Part shown: positions 35,788 to 47,601 of the stretch, in pieces | Layout of the letters: each line of letters starts with the position of its first letter | Numbering within the stretch: position 1 is the stretch's first letter | Assembly (NCBI RefSeq): GCF_019925205.1 | Contig: NC_083566.1 | Span: 22,444,001-22,508,000, forward strand | From: Metopolophium dirhodum | Taxonomy: Eukaryota; Arthropoda; Insecta; Hemiptera; Aphididae | DNA: 64,000 nucleotides | Reading direction: 5' to 3' | Notes under the pieces: generated by a model | What the model was told of the DNA's origin: nothing | Database searches by the model: none | Seen by the model: only the letters and a program-made list of their open reading frames with translations | Made by a program: the position numbers and the translations under genes

Positions 35788-38700
35788 TGTATTGTACAAC
35801 GAATAGGTAGATATCATGAGAAACGAACTTATAGTCGTATTATATATTTATATGCCTCACGAATCAAATATTGCTGAACGCTCAAACGCATTTATATTGT
35901 ATACTATAATAGGTGTAGAACCATCGTTCAAAAATAAAAATGTTTATGCATACAATTATAGTACGTGTACACAATTTTATATTCATATGGGAAACCAAAA
36001 TCATTTTGTTTGAAAGCCAGTACTGAGACATAATTTGTATGCAATTTATAGTACTTATGGATACTTATTAGGAAATCCATCATCATTCCTAGTACGTAAA
36101 ATGTGTAAAATACAAAGTCGACAATAAAAGTATATTGTAAAAAACAATTGCTAATTGCACAAAACAATAGAACCGCTATTGAGATTTGAGCCACGACGGG
36201 TTCGAGTTTTCGACGTTTGCGTCACAATAATATTTACTGTTACTGTAATACGCCTAAATATAACAACAACAACAACAATAATTGAATAATACAACAAACA
36301 ATTATTATTACAAAACAGTCAGCGTTGGTACCTATGTACAATATCCCACAATCTGTAGTCGACGCGTGCATGTTGTCGTTTCCGGGTGATCGACTTTTCC
36401 TATAGTGTACCGGACCGGGGTCTGTCGCGTTTCGAATATCGTGGAAATAGACGGAAAAGGTTCCGTTTCACACGGTAACGGCGACGACGTTAATATAATA
36501 TTATTATCATGCCCTGGACACGCAGGCTACGATTTTGCGCTGCGAGCAAACAGACGCGGTTTAAATCAGATCATCCGGTCCGGCCCTTCGCGCAGAACCG
36601 GTCGACGGACGTTATAGTAATAAATTCGCATGTTCTCCCTGATTCTTGCATAATTTAAACACAGACACACACGTACCCATTGTGTGTGCTCGCCGTGGCT
36701 ACTGCACTCGTCGTCGCTTCTCTTTCTCTCGTCTCGTCTCATCTCATTATTATTATTATTACAAGCCATCCGCGCGCCGTCTCCGTTTTACCCGACCCGT
36801 TAATATAATAATATATAATACATATTTTTCTTTCCTCCTTCGTATTATTTATTGTTATTATTATGCTAATAACCGATTCACGACTCGGGTTAAATCTCTA
36901 TTTATAATTACAGCGGCAGCGTATATTATTATATTATATATTATGGTGTATACATGCAAGTCTCCTCGCCCCGCGACCCGGCCCGTTGTGTACATAAATA
37001 CGACATTAACCGATTGTCGTCGTTGTAATGATAATATGCGAGCGAGCGTTTAAACGGAAAGCGCTAAAAGAGTTAAACCGTTTCACGATCTTAGAGATTA
37101 AAAAATATACAAAATAGTTGTGCTGCAGTGTGTATATTTTAGTCTATGGTTACGCGGAGGAGGCGACGTGCCAATGACCAATGTAACATACGTAACCCGA
37201 GAGCAAAAATATTTTGAAACACAATATTATTAGACACAAATTTAGAACACACCAATTCAAACATATCATTTTAAATCCAAATTCCACGACTCAAAATTAT
37301 AGACCTCCAATGGTTCACTCTTACGATACATGGTAAACAATTGAACATAATAATATGGTTATAATATTACATACTTTTTTATTATTTTTTTTTTTTTTAT
37401 CAATTTTTACTTATTGGCGAAACGTTTTCTTTTCTCAAAACACACACACACGCTAATTCGTTTTCAATTTTTATTTTTAACTAGTGGACAAAGACTTCTT
37501 ATTTCAGGTTAAAAACAGAAGCAAGGAAACCGAGTTAAATTAACCCTCAATTACCCTCAGGGCCCTAATTGCTTTCCGTTTTTTTCTCTTAATAATTATG
37601 GTCACGGCATGACCGTACTACAAGATAAAACTAGTTTAAAATTAAACTTATTAGCATAATAAAACATTATAGGATTTACAACACTCACTCAAACCCTTGA
37701 GACGAATATGTTTACGTATGGAATACACTATTAAATACAACAGACCTTCAAAGCAGTTTGGCTGAAAAACCATAAAATAAAAATAAACCAAAGGTAAATT
37801 TTATTTGAACTCAATGTAGCAAAATTTTTAATTTGAATACTGTTATGAAATACTATACCGCAACAGTTATAGTTGAAAGTTATAACAACGAAAGTTTGTA
37901 ATGAGTTATTCATTTTTACATTCCTATTGTGGCTACCTATACCGTTTTATTTTTTAGAAGTAATAAAACCATCCGTATAAAAGTGTAAACAAAATCAACA
38001 CGAAATTATCTTAGTTTGAATGTTTTTCTACGTTTTTGGAGCATATAATATTATTACAAATAACGCTCCTGTTTAATAAAGTAGAAACCAATTAACATTT
38101 TTTTTTATGTAATATTTTATTGTTTTTATGTTTTACGTTTAGAATTCAATCGCTTGAAAAGTAAATAACATAATACGTAAAATACCGTGTAAAACGAGCC
38201 ATAAAAGTAATAATAATGAAACTCGTTAAAAACGGACCGTTGTATAAGAACATAAGTATCTACGGTGAAACTATGGTAGGTACCTAAACGAATACTGTGG
38301 AAATGAAAGAGTAAAAAAAACAACCTCACAATGTCCACCAAACAGAAACTCGTAGTAATTTAAGGCAAACTCGTGTCTAGTATTTTGTATGCACTATGCG
38401 TATATCGTTGGGTATATTAAAACTAAGAAGAACCAAATGACGTTAATATACTTTGTGAAAATATATAATAGTGGGTATGTGGTACACCGTACACGCGTGA
38501 TTACTGATTAGGTACCAATGTGTATTTACCTGATATAATATACATAATGTTATATAAATTGAAAATAATTATAAAAACGATTCACGTTATCTAAACGCAT
38601 CCTATATACCAATAATAAATAATAATAGTTAATATTATACGATAATAATATATACTAGAACGTCGCTATCGAATTTAAAAAAGAACCGAGATGTTTGAAA

Positions 38701-39180
38701 CCATACTATGGAGTCCATAAGTTATAAGTGAAAACCAACTTATGAAGAACTTCATCCAATATGTTTGTGCGTTTTGGAGCGGTTTATTTTTTAGTTAAAT
38801 ATAATTTAATTGTATTAATATCGCAGTTACAGGTGTAAGCGCGATTGATAACAATAAATTATAATAATTTCACTGATTTAACTGATAAAATTGTCATATC
38901 ATGCCAAACCGCTATAGTGCAGTAAATATATTACGTCCTATAAGTGTGTCCTATAGTAACCTGGTCGATGGTCATTACTCATTAACATTAGTAATTGTTG
39001 TGATTTTTACTTTAACGATCGATGTTACGGCATGTGTAAATTTTTTACGTACGTACTAAAAGAATGATTTTTTTGTCACGCTTGCATCGAAAGTTTAGTT
39101 TGACGGTTGAAGCGTTGGAAAGTGATTTTTTATCACGCGTATCCTCTGCACAACCAGACACTAAAAAGCTATGCCACGGT
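35788..39180. other. Non-genic stretch with CpG-rich patch 36190-37190
   Basis: About 1 kb (36190-37190) has many CpGs and short GC-rich tracts mixed with (ATT)n-like microsatellites. Several open frames on both strands (up to 135 codons) exist there, but none has a hydrophobic or domain-like pattern and they overlap one another. I read it as a promoter-like or non-coding region rather than a gene. The remainder is AT-rich with nothing visible. Confidence 0.4.
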
Positions 39181-39560
39181 TTTTACATAACATATAAGCT
39201 TTTGGTTACATCTTATATTCGAATTATAACCTCCTTGCATGACGCGTAAACATTTTTCTTTCATGAAATCGTTTTTGTAGAATAATCTGGCTGTTGCAAA
39301 GATCTCAACATAATGCATCACCTTTTCCGTGATTAAATTTTTTTATTATTATTTTATTTTATTATAGGTAATAATTATTATTTATACTAAAATCTATATC
39401 ACGGGCCTAATAAAACATAAGCTTTTGGTTAAGTACATCTTATATTCATATTATAACCTCTACCTATGCATGACGCTTAAAATAAATAAAGTCAAATCGC
39501 TTCTTTCATGTAATATTGTTTTTGTAAATAGTCTGGTTTTTGCATAGATCCCTACAATAC
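39181..39560. repeat. Imperfect tandem duplication (39181-39317 and 39407-39560)
   Basis: Two copies of a ~140-bp segment in direct orientation share 'ataagcttttggtta', 'catcttatattc', 'attataacctc', 'gcatgacgc', 'tctttcatg' and 'gttgcaaagatc'/'tttgcatagatc'. They are separated by about 90 bases of AT-rich sequence. Small gaps and point changes show that the duplication is not recent. Confidence 0.75.
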
Positions 39561-39585
39561 ATTTGTAGTTATCGATGAACGCAGA

Positions 39586-39670
39586 GGCGTAACAAAAAAT
39601 AGTATGTGTGGCTCGTGCGGGAAGGCAATTTCAGTCTTGGTCGTCCGCGACTTCCCACCCTTGCCACACA
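39586..39670. repeat. Dispersed repeat, copy 1 ('gcgtaacaaaaaatagtatg')
   Basis: It shares with 42615-42726 the run 'taacaaaaaata', 'gtgtggctcgtg' and 'gggaaggcaatttcagtctt', in the same orientation. Copy 2 contains about 30 extra bases before the 'ccac' end. Class unknown; probably an aphid interspersed element. Confidence 0.8.
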
Positions 39671-39933
39671 ATATAACATTTAAGTGCATTCCGCTCTTTT
39701 TATGTTTAATTATACATTTTTAAAATTCTATTTTATTCGACATAGTACATAACTATACCTACCCTTTTAAATCAACTGGCACAGCATTAAGTATTAAAAC
39801 AAAACGAGACTAACAGGGTTAAACTTCGATTTTTAAAATTAATCTATAGGTATATAATTATACATTTATGATAAAACTTTAGTCTATACTTAAGGAGAAC
39901 TGTGAAAGATTTTATATATTCGCCATGATGTAA

Positions 39934-40503
39934 GACACGAAGTATACGTCTTTTAACTTAACTTCATCTCGTAATTCTTGGGGAGCTAGAGACGCTTTTC
40001 ATCGGACCGGGGATGATTATGTGGTTCGCAAATATATTTATTACAAGAATCGTCCTGCAGGAATTTCTTCGCATAACTTCATCACAATCTTACCATCGTG
40101 TACGGGAAAACTGTTTGATCAGCACGACGGGTGCATATACCTCGACATTTTCCGACGACAACAACGTTTTCCTAAACATTGGCCGATGACGGAAAATACC
40201 ACGACGATCGCCGAATTTATACCACGGTCAAGGCCACCACCACACAGTTCGTATGGTTTACGTCACTCGCGAGCGGTCTTCGGGTCTTGCAATATTTTTC
40301 GCTGGTCATTTTTAAAGGACAAAAGCGGTGGCGGCCACCAACCGTTTTCTTCGCGTCCATTTCATGCCGTTCAATCACAAACAATTATTATTCTCTATAA
40401 AACGGTTTTTTGCGTCGTCTCTTGGGAGTTCCTAAAGAGTTTTGGCTGCAGTGTGACGATATTCCATGTTAAAAAATCTAAAATGAATACTGTTGACGTT
40501 TGA
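39934..40503 (+). other. Unexplained 189-codon open frame without ATG
   Basis: The frame is open from 39934 to the TGA at 40501-40503 (189 codons), unusual for this AT-rich DNA, yet has no ATG near its 5' end. It begins 'DTKYTSFNLTSSRNSWGARD' and includes 'LPSCTGKLFDQHDGCIYLDI'. A second overlapping + frame (about 40176-40400) looks more protein-like, with 'TTTQFVWFTSLASGLRVLQY', and would follow the first if a frameshift lay near 40175. No family is recognised. It could be a decayed coding exon, a pseudogene with one frameshift, or a GC-rich non-coding element. Confidence 0.3.
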
Positions 40504-40945
40504 ATAAAAATGTATTGCCATATGTATGTAATATTGACTATACGTCTACACTTTTTATTTATAGTTATAACCTCGCGAACACTCAACTGACATATTATAT
40601 TCGGCATGTTGGATTTAAGGTACTGGTTCGGACGGTAACCGTTACAAATGGTTCATGTCACGCAATAATAATCATACTGCTATATAATATTCAACAAAAT
40701 ATGTTTTAGTACCTACCCACTAAGGTTTACCCAATAGTAATAATATAATTTTCTCTTCGTCTATCACGCCGATTAAAATAAAATTTGATTAAAAATCATC
40801 ATGAAAATACAATTTGAATATTCACTAACGAAGGGATTCGTAATATAAATTGTGCAAGTCCATAAAAAAAAGGAAAAAATCAGGTAACTGGTAACCTGAC
40901 TAAATAATATTTTCTTAATATCTCATAATAAAATGGTTTGGTTAC
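40504..40945. other. Start of first intron of the minus-strand gene
   Basis: AT-rich sequence immediately downstream, in minus-strand terms, of the exon ending at 40946. No further exon of that gene could be found to the left within the window, so the intron may be very long. Confidence 0.35.
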
Positions 40946-41576
40946 CGTGAATGTAATCGTGGACGATTTTGCACGACCGCTCGTCGATCATGTACACGTT
41001 GGGAGACGGTATGCCTCGCCTGAAGTCGGAGCTCTTGAAAAAGTCCAACGAGTAACGGCGCTTTTGGCACCGTATGCACCTGCACGAGCCACGCATGGAC
41101 GGTTCGAAAACTGGCGACAGGTGTCTATGCGTCGGTGGCAGCGGCGGCGCCGAAGACGAAATATTGGCTGCAGCTTTAGCAGCCGCGGACGAACCGGTGG
41201 ACGACGACGAGGACGACGACGAGGAGGATCGAAACGACGTAGGCGGCGTGTCTCGTCCGCGGCGACGACCACCGCCCGAGGAACACAGCGAACAGCATGA
41301 ACAGTCTTCGTCTCCGTCCTCTTCTTCGTCGTCATCGTACGAATCGTCGTAAGAGTCTTCCTCCTCTTCGTCTACGTCATCATCGTCGTACGAGTCGTAC
41401 GAGTCGTCGTAGACGTACGGATCGCTGACGATATCCACGCCGTCGTCCGGCGGTTCCAAATAGTCGCGCCAAGATCCGCGAACTCTGCGCGCGTACGGTT
41501 GCGGCGAACCGGGAACGCGCAGTTCTTCGCCGTCGCAACAGTGTGCAGCCGCCGCGGCGGCCGCGGCCGCGATCAT
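40946..41576 (-). CDS. First coding exon of an unidentified protein (partial gene)
   Basis: On the minus strand an ATG at 41576-41574 opens 210 codons plus one base, ending at a GTAACC donor after 'CKIVHDYIHG'. Layout: an alanine run at residues 3-11; a basic/aromatic stretch ('PYARRVRGSWRDYLEPPDDG'); an acidic Asp/Tyr/Glu tract around residues 48-90; a 'CSCCSLC' cysteine knot; a ten-serine run near 120; a Pro-rich linker; and a non-repetitive end with 'GSCRCIRCQKRRYSLDFF' and 'PNVYMIDERSCKIVHDY'. The cysteine pairs CRCxxC and the ordered tail suggest that real domain sequence begins here and continues in later exons. I do not recognise the family. The open frame extends upstream to 41768 and downstream to a stop at 40923; I prefer the ATG at 41576 because upstream residues look like translated CpG-rich 5' UTR. 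Nuclear or scaffold function would be speculation. Confidence 0.55.
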
Positions 41577-42110
41577 GACGACGGGGGATGCGTCTTTTTT
41601 CCTTAAACGCGCACGGACAACGCACACGCGAGAACACGCACGACGAGCACACAAGCACACGCACGTCACAATACGAACAACACGTCGTGGTCGGCGCCGT
41701 AACGGAATCTGCGATACGACTGGACCGTCGTCACGCCAGCGAGTATTATCATCGAGCGGCGGTGGCACCTGATATCTTCGGCGGCGGTGGCGGCGGCGGC
41801 CTCTACCCGCGCGCGTCGTTTGTTATAAGGTCACGGTGAAAACCGGTCCGACGCGAACGTCCGCCGCCGCCGCCGCCACTCCGCACATAATAATATGTAG
41901 GGCGTTCGACGATTATTATTAATTAATATTAATGTGTACGGCTCGATAAATTCGCGTTCGCCAATATGTGTGTGTGTGTGTGTGTGTGTAGGTAATACGC
42001 GTTGTGCATACGTCGTCACCGTCGTCGTCGTCGTCCGTTGCAGTGCGAGGGCGACCCCGTTGCTTATAATGCGCGCGCGCGGTATACGCTGCTGGGTACA
42101 CTAGCTAGAG
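41577..42110 (-). promoter_or_regulatory. CpG-rich promoter-like region of the 41-kb minus-strand gene
   Basis: About 500 bases upstream of the proposed ATG are dense in CpG and GCC/GGC triplets, in sharp contrast to the surrounding AT-rich DNA. They carry a (TG)n run (41967-41989) and a GC-repeat 'gcgcgcgcgg' near 42070. This is typical of a 5' UTR plus promoter of a broadly expressed insect gene. The transcription start cannot be placed. Confidence 0.5.
41967..41989. repeat. (TG)n microsatellite
   Basis: Eleven to twelve TG units lie within the CpG-rich upstream region of the minus-strand gene. Confidence 0.92.
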
Positions 42111-42270
42111 CACATGGGCAGAAATCAATTAGAATTTCAGTGAGGGGCATTTTTACCATCAACAGTAGGGGGGTTAGGCTTCGATGCCAAACGATTAAAA
42201 AAGTGTATATTTTTTAAGGGGCCTAAGCCCCATTAGCCCCCGTCCCCCGCGAATTGCGCCTATGCTGGAG
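42110..42270. repeat. Interspersed repeat with C/G runs ('ggggcctaagccccat')
   Basis: The sequence contains 'taggggggttaggctt', a central AT stretch, then 'aaggggcctaagccccatta', 'gcccccg' and 'aattgcgcctatgc'. Its ends are roughly complementary. It resembles the inserted piece at 23610-23760 and is of a kind I associate with aphid intergenic DNA. Class unknown. Confidence 0.55.
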
Positions 42271-42614
42271 CAATGATCTTTTATTTTGTTTTCATAAGGT
42301 ATACCTCGGTTAATTATACACATTTGTTAATTCCTGCCTCGAGAGTTAGATTTTCCATTCTACGGTAAATATTTTATTTTCCGGGCGGAAAAGTGGAAAT
42401 CCCCCGCTACCGCGCGTCCTAATAAGATCAATACATATGAATGAGTATCGATATGGTTTGTCCGACATAATAATATAATATCAAATACTAGCTAGTGTGT
42501 TACTAATTATACTATACTGAGCTAGGTACCTCCTGCAGTGCTGTTCTATGAGACAGTTTGCAGGCGAATCTTAATATACTGGATAGGTACGAAAACTCGC
42601 GAATTACCGTGGTG

Positions 42615-42726
42615 TGACGTAACAAAAAATAATACGTGTGGCTCGTGTGGGAAGGCAATTTCAGTCTTGGACGAGCTTTAGCCCTCGCCCGTGACTAAAA
42701 TGGCGCACTTCGCACCCTTACCACAT
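42615..42726. repeat. Dispersed repeat, copy 2 (compare 39586-39670)
   Basis: Same orientation and same core as copy 1, including 'gggaaggcaatttcagtctt' and a 'cacccttaccacata' end (copy 1: 'cacccttgccacaca'). About 30 extra bases lie in the middle. The two copies bracket the ATG-less frame and the minus-strand exon. Confidence 0.8.
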
Positions 42727-45700
42727 ACATATACCTTACCAATACATACTACTGTATCTATTTATTTTATTTTTGCCAGAACTCTTGAACGCGTGGTAAA
42801 CATATTATACCACGTAATAAATGTATATAATATCTTTTGCCTAACTACCGGAAGATTATTGCCGTATGGCCGTCGTTAAGTCGACGTCGGTTGAACAGAC
42901 GGAGTTTTTTTTTACCGTATTCGGTGGATCGTGGATGTCGATGGAAGGCTAACTACTTAACTGTGTCGCTATGGTCGTAGAGTTTATGTTTGTTGTTCCG
43001 ACCGAACACATCTTACACCTGTCTTGTGTCCAATGTTTATGAATTGAACCTATATATAGGTAGTTAAAGGCACTTAGGCGTAGTCATACAACAAACCGTT
43101 GTCAAGCACAAAATAATTTCCCCAACAATTTTCGGAGGAAGGAAACAATAGATTACCATGGGTAAACCAAAATATAGTAGGTACACAAGGAACAACGGAG
43201 TAACCGCAAACAAAAAGGTGTAGGTAACATTGACAATCGTGATGTGCTGTATAAATATTCCATAATATTTTACAATCCATTTTTCTTATTGCAAAAATAC
43301 AAATCTCATACATTAGGTTATGTACCTATAGTGTATACAAACAAATACGTTTATAAAGCTGGTATTGTAATATGTTTCGTGAAGTACCTAATTATAATAA
43401 AGTGCTTTGGATTTAAAAATATGAAAACATGCTTAAGAAAGCTCATAATCAAGAATTCAAGAAATATTAAATTAATAATTTTGAAAACGTTATTGCATCG
43501 TATGGCCAGTTTCGCCGTTCACCATACAAACGTAAATAATTTTTTGAAACAACATTTTATGCACCTATACCTATTTGTTTTAGCTGGTGCAAAGTTTATA
43601 TGATGGTTCTTTTGGCTTTTCATTTTAACGAACTATTACTAATTAATTAAATTAACAACATTATTTAGTACATATTGTCAATGCTATTATATATTTTTAT
43701 AGATTTTATCACAAAATATTTTTGTGAAAAGTAATAAACAATAATAATCGATGAAACAGATTGCGTTGCCCTTCTATAAGTTATAAGTTATAATATTTAC
43801 TTTATAGGTAAAAATAAAAAATGTCAGGAAAAGTGCCCCGCTTCTTTATAAAACACGTTTTTACAGTTTAATTATCGAGGTAATTATAGTTTAATACAAT
43901 ACAATGCAATATAATAATATGTGAACACAATATAATATTGTATTTCTAACGTAATTATGTTATATTCGATTCGAATGTCATACCATATTGTCCGAATCCG
44001 AAATACTGTGCGTTAAACCTATTATAATACTGTGTCTACGAGTATGTGGCCGATCTTGATTTAAGAGGATCACATTTTATACATTTTTTTTCTATACATA
44101 ATTATATATTATACATGTGTTGATCGATGGACGATGATGGTGTCAGGCTGTCAGAAGAGTCTGATTTACGACCTTCGCGCGTAGACAAGAACTGAAACAC
44201 CTAAGAATGATATTTTAATGAATACCTAATTGTCTGGTTTCTTTTTTCAAAACAGTCTGATATTACATTGGTATCACTATTCGAGCAGACATATAATTAT
44301 TATTTTTTTTGTCGACTCAATTTGTTCTAAATTACAATACAAACATATGTTATATTATATATGTACCTTCGTTTTATAATAAAGAATATACTATACATTA
44401 TTATTTATAACAGTATCATGTAACGACAACTAACGCGTTTTTTCTTTCACTTACTCCTTTTTGTTTAATAAATTATTAATGAAAAAAATGCTTTTTTATT
44501 CTAAAATTATATTTTTATCGATAATAATTACCTGTGTGTCATTAATTAAACAATTGAGAAAAACTAAAAGTATATGTATATGAACTGCAAAAAAATATCA
44601 AAAGTAAAAAAGTAGTGTTGAAATACAACAATTGGTGTGTACACTTTACAGTCGTAGTTACTTCATTAGTTATTACTTATTATATATAAGTACACATCAT
44701 ACACATGTATACGAAACGTAATACAAATCTAATTATTTCAAAACATTTAAATAGTTCATTATAAAATATGAAGAGTGTCCCGGCTAATGACTATAATGTT
44801 GAAGCCGTAATAAATGAATTTAAAAAAAATATTAAGAATCGAATGTTATTATTTTATAATTACATCAATAAAAAATTTATAGGTGATTACAACATCATAA
44901 ATTAATTTAATTTAAACAAAATTTCACTTTCTCAGAGTTTCTATAGGTAAAGAAAATAGTTCAATAATAAACACTGAACATATTTACAAAAAAAATTTAA
45001 TAACAAAATACTTGTAATAGTATAAATTGTAAGTATATATTTTACTGTTATATTTGTAATATTATTGCATTTATTTAAGTGGTTATTATTCATAATATTA
45101 TCAATTACACTTGTAACTTATAAATGTTTTGTATGCAAATTTCGATTATGTATTATATAGTTACTTAATATCATTGATTATAAAAACTAGAATTTATTAC
45201 AAATGATAATAGATTAGTAGGTATTAAGATATCCGATAAGAGTTAAAAGTTAAAATAGCCGGATAGCCCTCTAGAAGATTTTCAAATATTTTCCTAAAAC
45301 TCAATTTTTCACCAAAATGGTTATAAGATCACGATTGTGTGTCGTTAATTGTATACATAATGTTATATTGTAGAAAACTGTGTCAGTATTTCATTTTCAT
45401 TCACAGTGATTATGACGATTCTACTGAAAATTATAAAAATTAGTATATTTATAGATTTTGTTTTAAATGCAGGGGACAGTCTCCCTGCAGCATTTACACG
45501 CCGCCCATGACCTAGAATAGTATAGTTGCGTCTAGACGCGGCGGGGAAACTATCTATATGGACTAAATCTAATACCTATATACCCACCATTTGTGTAATT
45601 ATGTGATTAATATTTTTGAATTGTAATGTTTAAACGACTAAACGTGTCAAAATTGCATGACAAATAAATATCAGGATATTATACATTATTATTAATACTA

Positions 45701-46262
45701 TTATAATCACAACATTTACCCGAACCTCATTTCTTACTTGCACGTAATAACAACCACATATTGATAATACGAGGCGCAAAAATGTTTTGTTAAAATAAAG
45801 TCATTGTAGTTACTCTGTAACCGATTTTCTTCGTATAAATGTATAATATGATGATGTATATTAATGTATACTATGTCTAGTTTCTACACTCTGCATATCT
45901 ATAATCTATGTCTACATGGTTCTTAATTACCCAACCATAATTACACGGGGACCCATGTTCTTTAATAATTTAAGAATATTGATTGCATTATTCAAACATA
46001 TCAATTACGATTTATACTCGGGTTTCCATCAAAAATAACATAACGTACCTAGTAGGTATAATATACTACATTATTTAATTATTTATATACAGTAACGGAC
46101 TTGAAACCAATTTGTTCTAATTCAAAATGTACCTACCTATTATTCATAGGGACTTATAACTTTTCATTACTAAGTATATTATAATATATACACAACAATT
46201 TCCAAAATATTTAGATTATTTTTTTACAAGCTTTTAAGAGAAAGTTCATGCACACATGTCTT
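42727..46262. other. Gene-free AT-rich stretch
   Basis: A 119-codon open frame at 43244-43603 (+) is Lys/Ile/Phe-rich and resembles translated AT-rich DNA. I do not call it a gene. A GC-richer scrap near 45470-45550 ('gggacagtctccctgcagc', 'cgccgcccatgac') is probably a repeat fragment. Nothing else is visible. Confidence 0.45.
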
Positions 46263-46640
46263 AGATTCTAAGCGGAGTGAGGAAGCTAGTGATTTTACAA
46301 TGGTGTTTATTTTATTTTATTTTTTTTCTTATCCTGTATACAGAACTTCTACTAGAAGGAGTGCTTCGATTCAAACATACAGTATCTTATCTTTTAGAAA
46401 ATTAAATCAATTCGATACTTTAAAGAGGTCATTTTTTGATTTTTTCTATAGTTATTTAATGCCACGGGAAAATCTACTAACAAATTACGAAAAACTGCTA
46501 AAAATGGGATTTTAATTTCTAACGCTTTGTTTATAAAAATTATAATATTATAATATTAATTCAACTAACAGGCTATAATAAATATTAAATAATAACAATA
46601 TAAAAAATCGAGACTAACAAACCGTCTCCGCTCAGAATCG
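46263..46640. mobile_element. MITE with 'gattctaagcggag' inverted ends
   Basis: The left end 'agattctaagcggagtgagg' and the right end 'ccgtctccgctcagaatcg' are inverted copies (GATTCTRAGCGGAG). The 380-bp interior is AT-rich with one fortuitous 71-codon frame. Similar ends are, from memory, common in aphid intergenic DNA. Target duplication not clear. Confidence 0.6.
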
Positions 46641-47601
46641 TTTTTCTCATACAATGATATTATATCATTGAATTTAAGTTTAATACAATCCATTATACAT
46701 TGACCCATTTGTAGCCTACTGTACAGCAGAGCGACATCCAATTTTTTAGATTCATTTTAAGCTTCTAACATTTCACAAGAGTTCATTTTATCAAATTTAA
46801 TTTAATAGTTAAAATTATTTTATTTTATTACTTAATACAGCACTTAATACCTATATATTATCATGTATAAAATACATGTTTAAATATCATATGAAAACAA
46901 GTCATTCAGATTTAAAAAAAAAAAAATAAGTAACTACATTAAAAAACTGATGGGATGGTAAAAATATTACTTGCAGGTGCCAATATATTACTAGAAAATG
47001 TAAATTTAAGTGGGTGATAATCGGTTGGCTTTGGAAATATTGAAATTTAATACTAAATGATTTTTACGTTTAAAAATTACTATTTCGCTTTTGCATAAGT
47101 TATTAATTTGAATAATTTAAATATCATTATAAAATAAATGTAATCACTAATTTAAATTTGCTATTTTAATCTAAGATTGTATATTATAATTCCTATTTAT
47201 TATTTCTGTGTTGTAATCAACAAAGGTAAGTTACTATTATATTTTTCATTTAAACTTTTATGGCGAGGTATCTATTTTATATTTTACTGTACATACCTAC
47301 ATACATATTTTTTTTATTAATGAATTTAGTGTTTTAAAAATATTTAATTAAAATCTTTATTTTTTATTTGAACATTTTCAAATAAATAAATCTGTTAATA
47401 TCATAGGATATAGCTTCTGCTATTGATAGAATGCTATTATAGGTACCTATTAGATTTTTAATAATAAATGGTCCACATTTCTCATTCTAATCTTTAACAT
47501 ATTAAGTAAGTCTATCCTCCGGAAGAATCTTTCCGTTTGCGAATTATAGACATTTATACTCAATATCTGTTTAACTGTTCTATGTTATAATTACTTTATA
47601 G
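46641..47601. other. AT-rich stretch before the glycosidase pseudogene
   Basis: No upstream glycosidase exon is seen here. Expected family-31 blocks preceding the TLWxHPF motif are missing, so the pseudogene is 5'-truncated or its other exons are lost. Confidence 0.4.

Noticed and set aside
35928..36194. 88-codon minus-strand frame beginning with a hydrophobic, signal-like stretch
   Set aside because: The start is GTG, not ATG. No conserved pattern follows and the frame has no splice support, so a small secreted protein cannot be claimed.
36190..36215. 'gggttcgagttttcg' as a tRNA B-box
   Set aside because: It does not match the full GGTTCGANNCC pattern. No A-box or cloverleaf can be formed around it.
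43244..43603. 119-codon + strand open frame
   Set aside because: Composition (Lys, Ile, Phe, Asn, Tyr) is what AT-rich DNA gives. There are no family motifs and no CpG-rich promoter or splice context.
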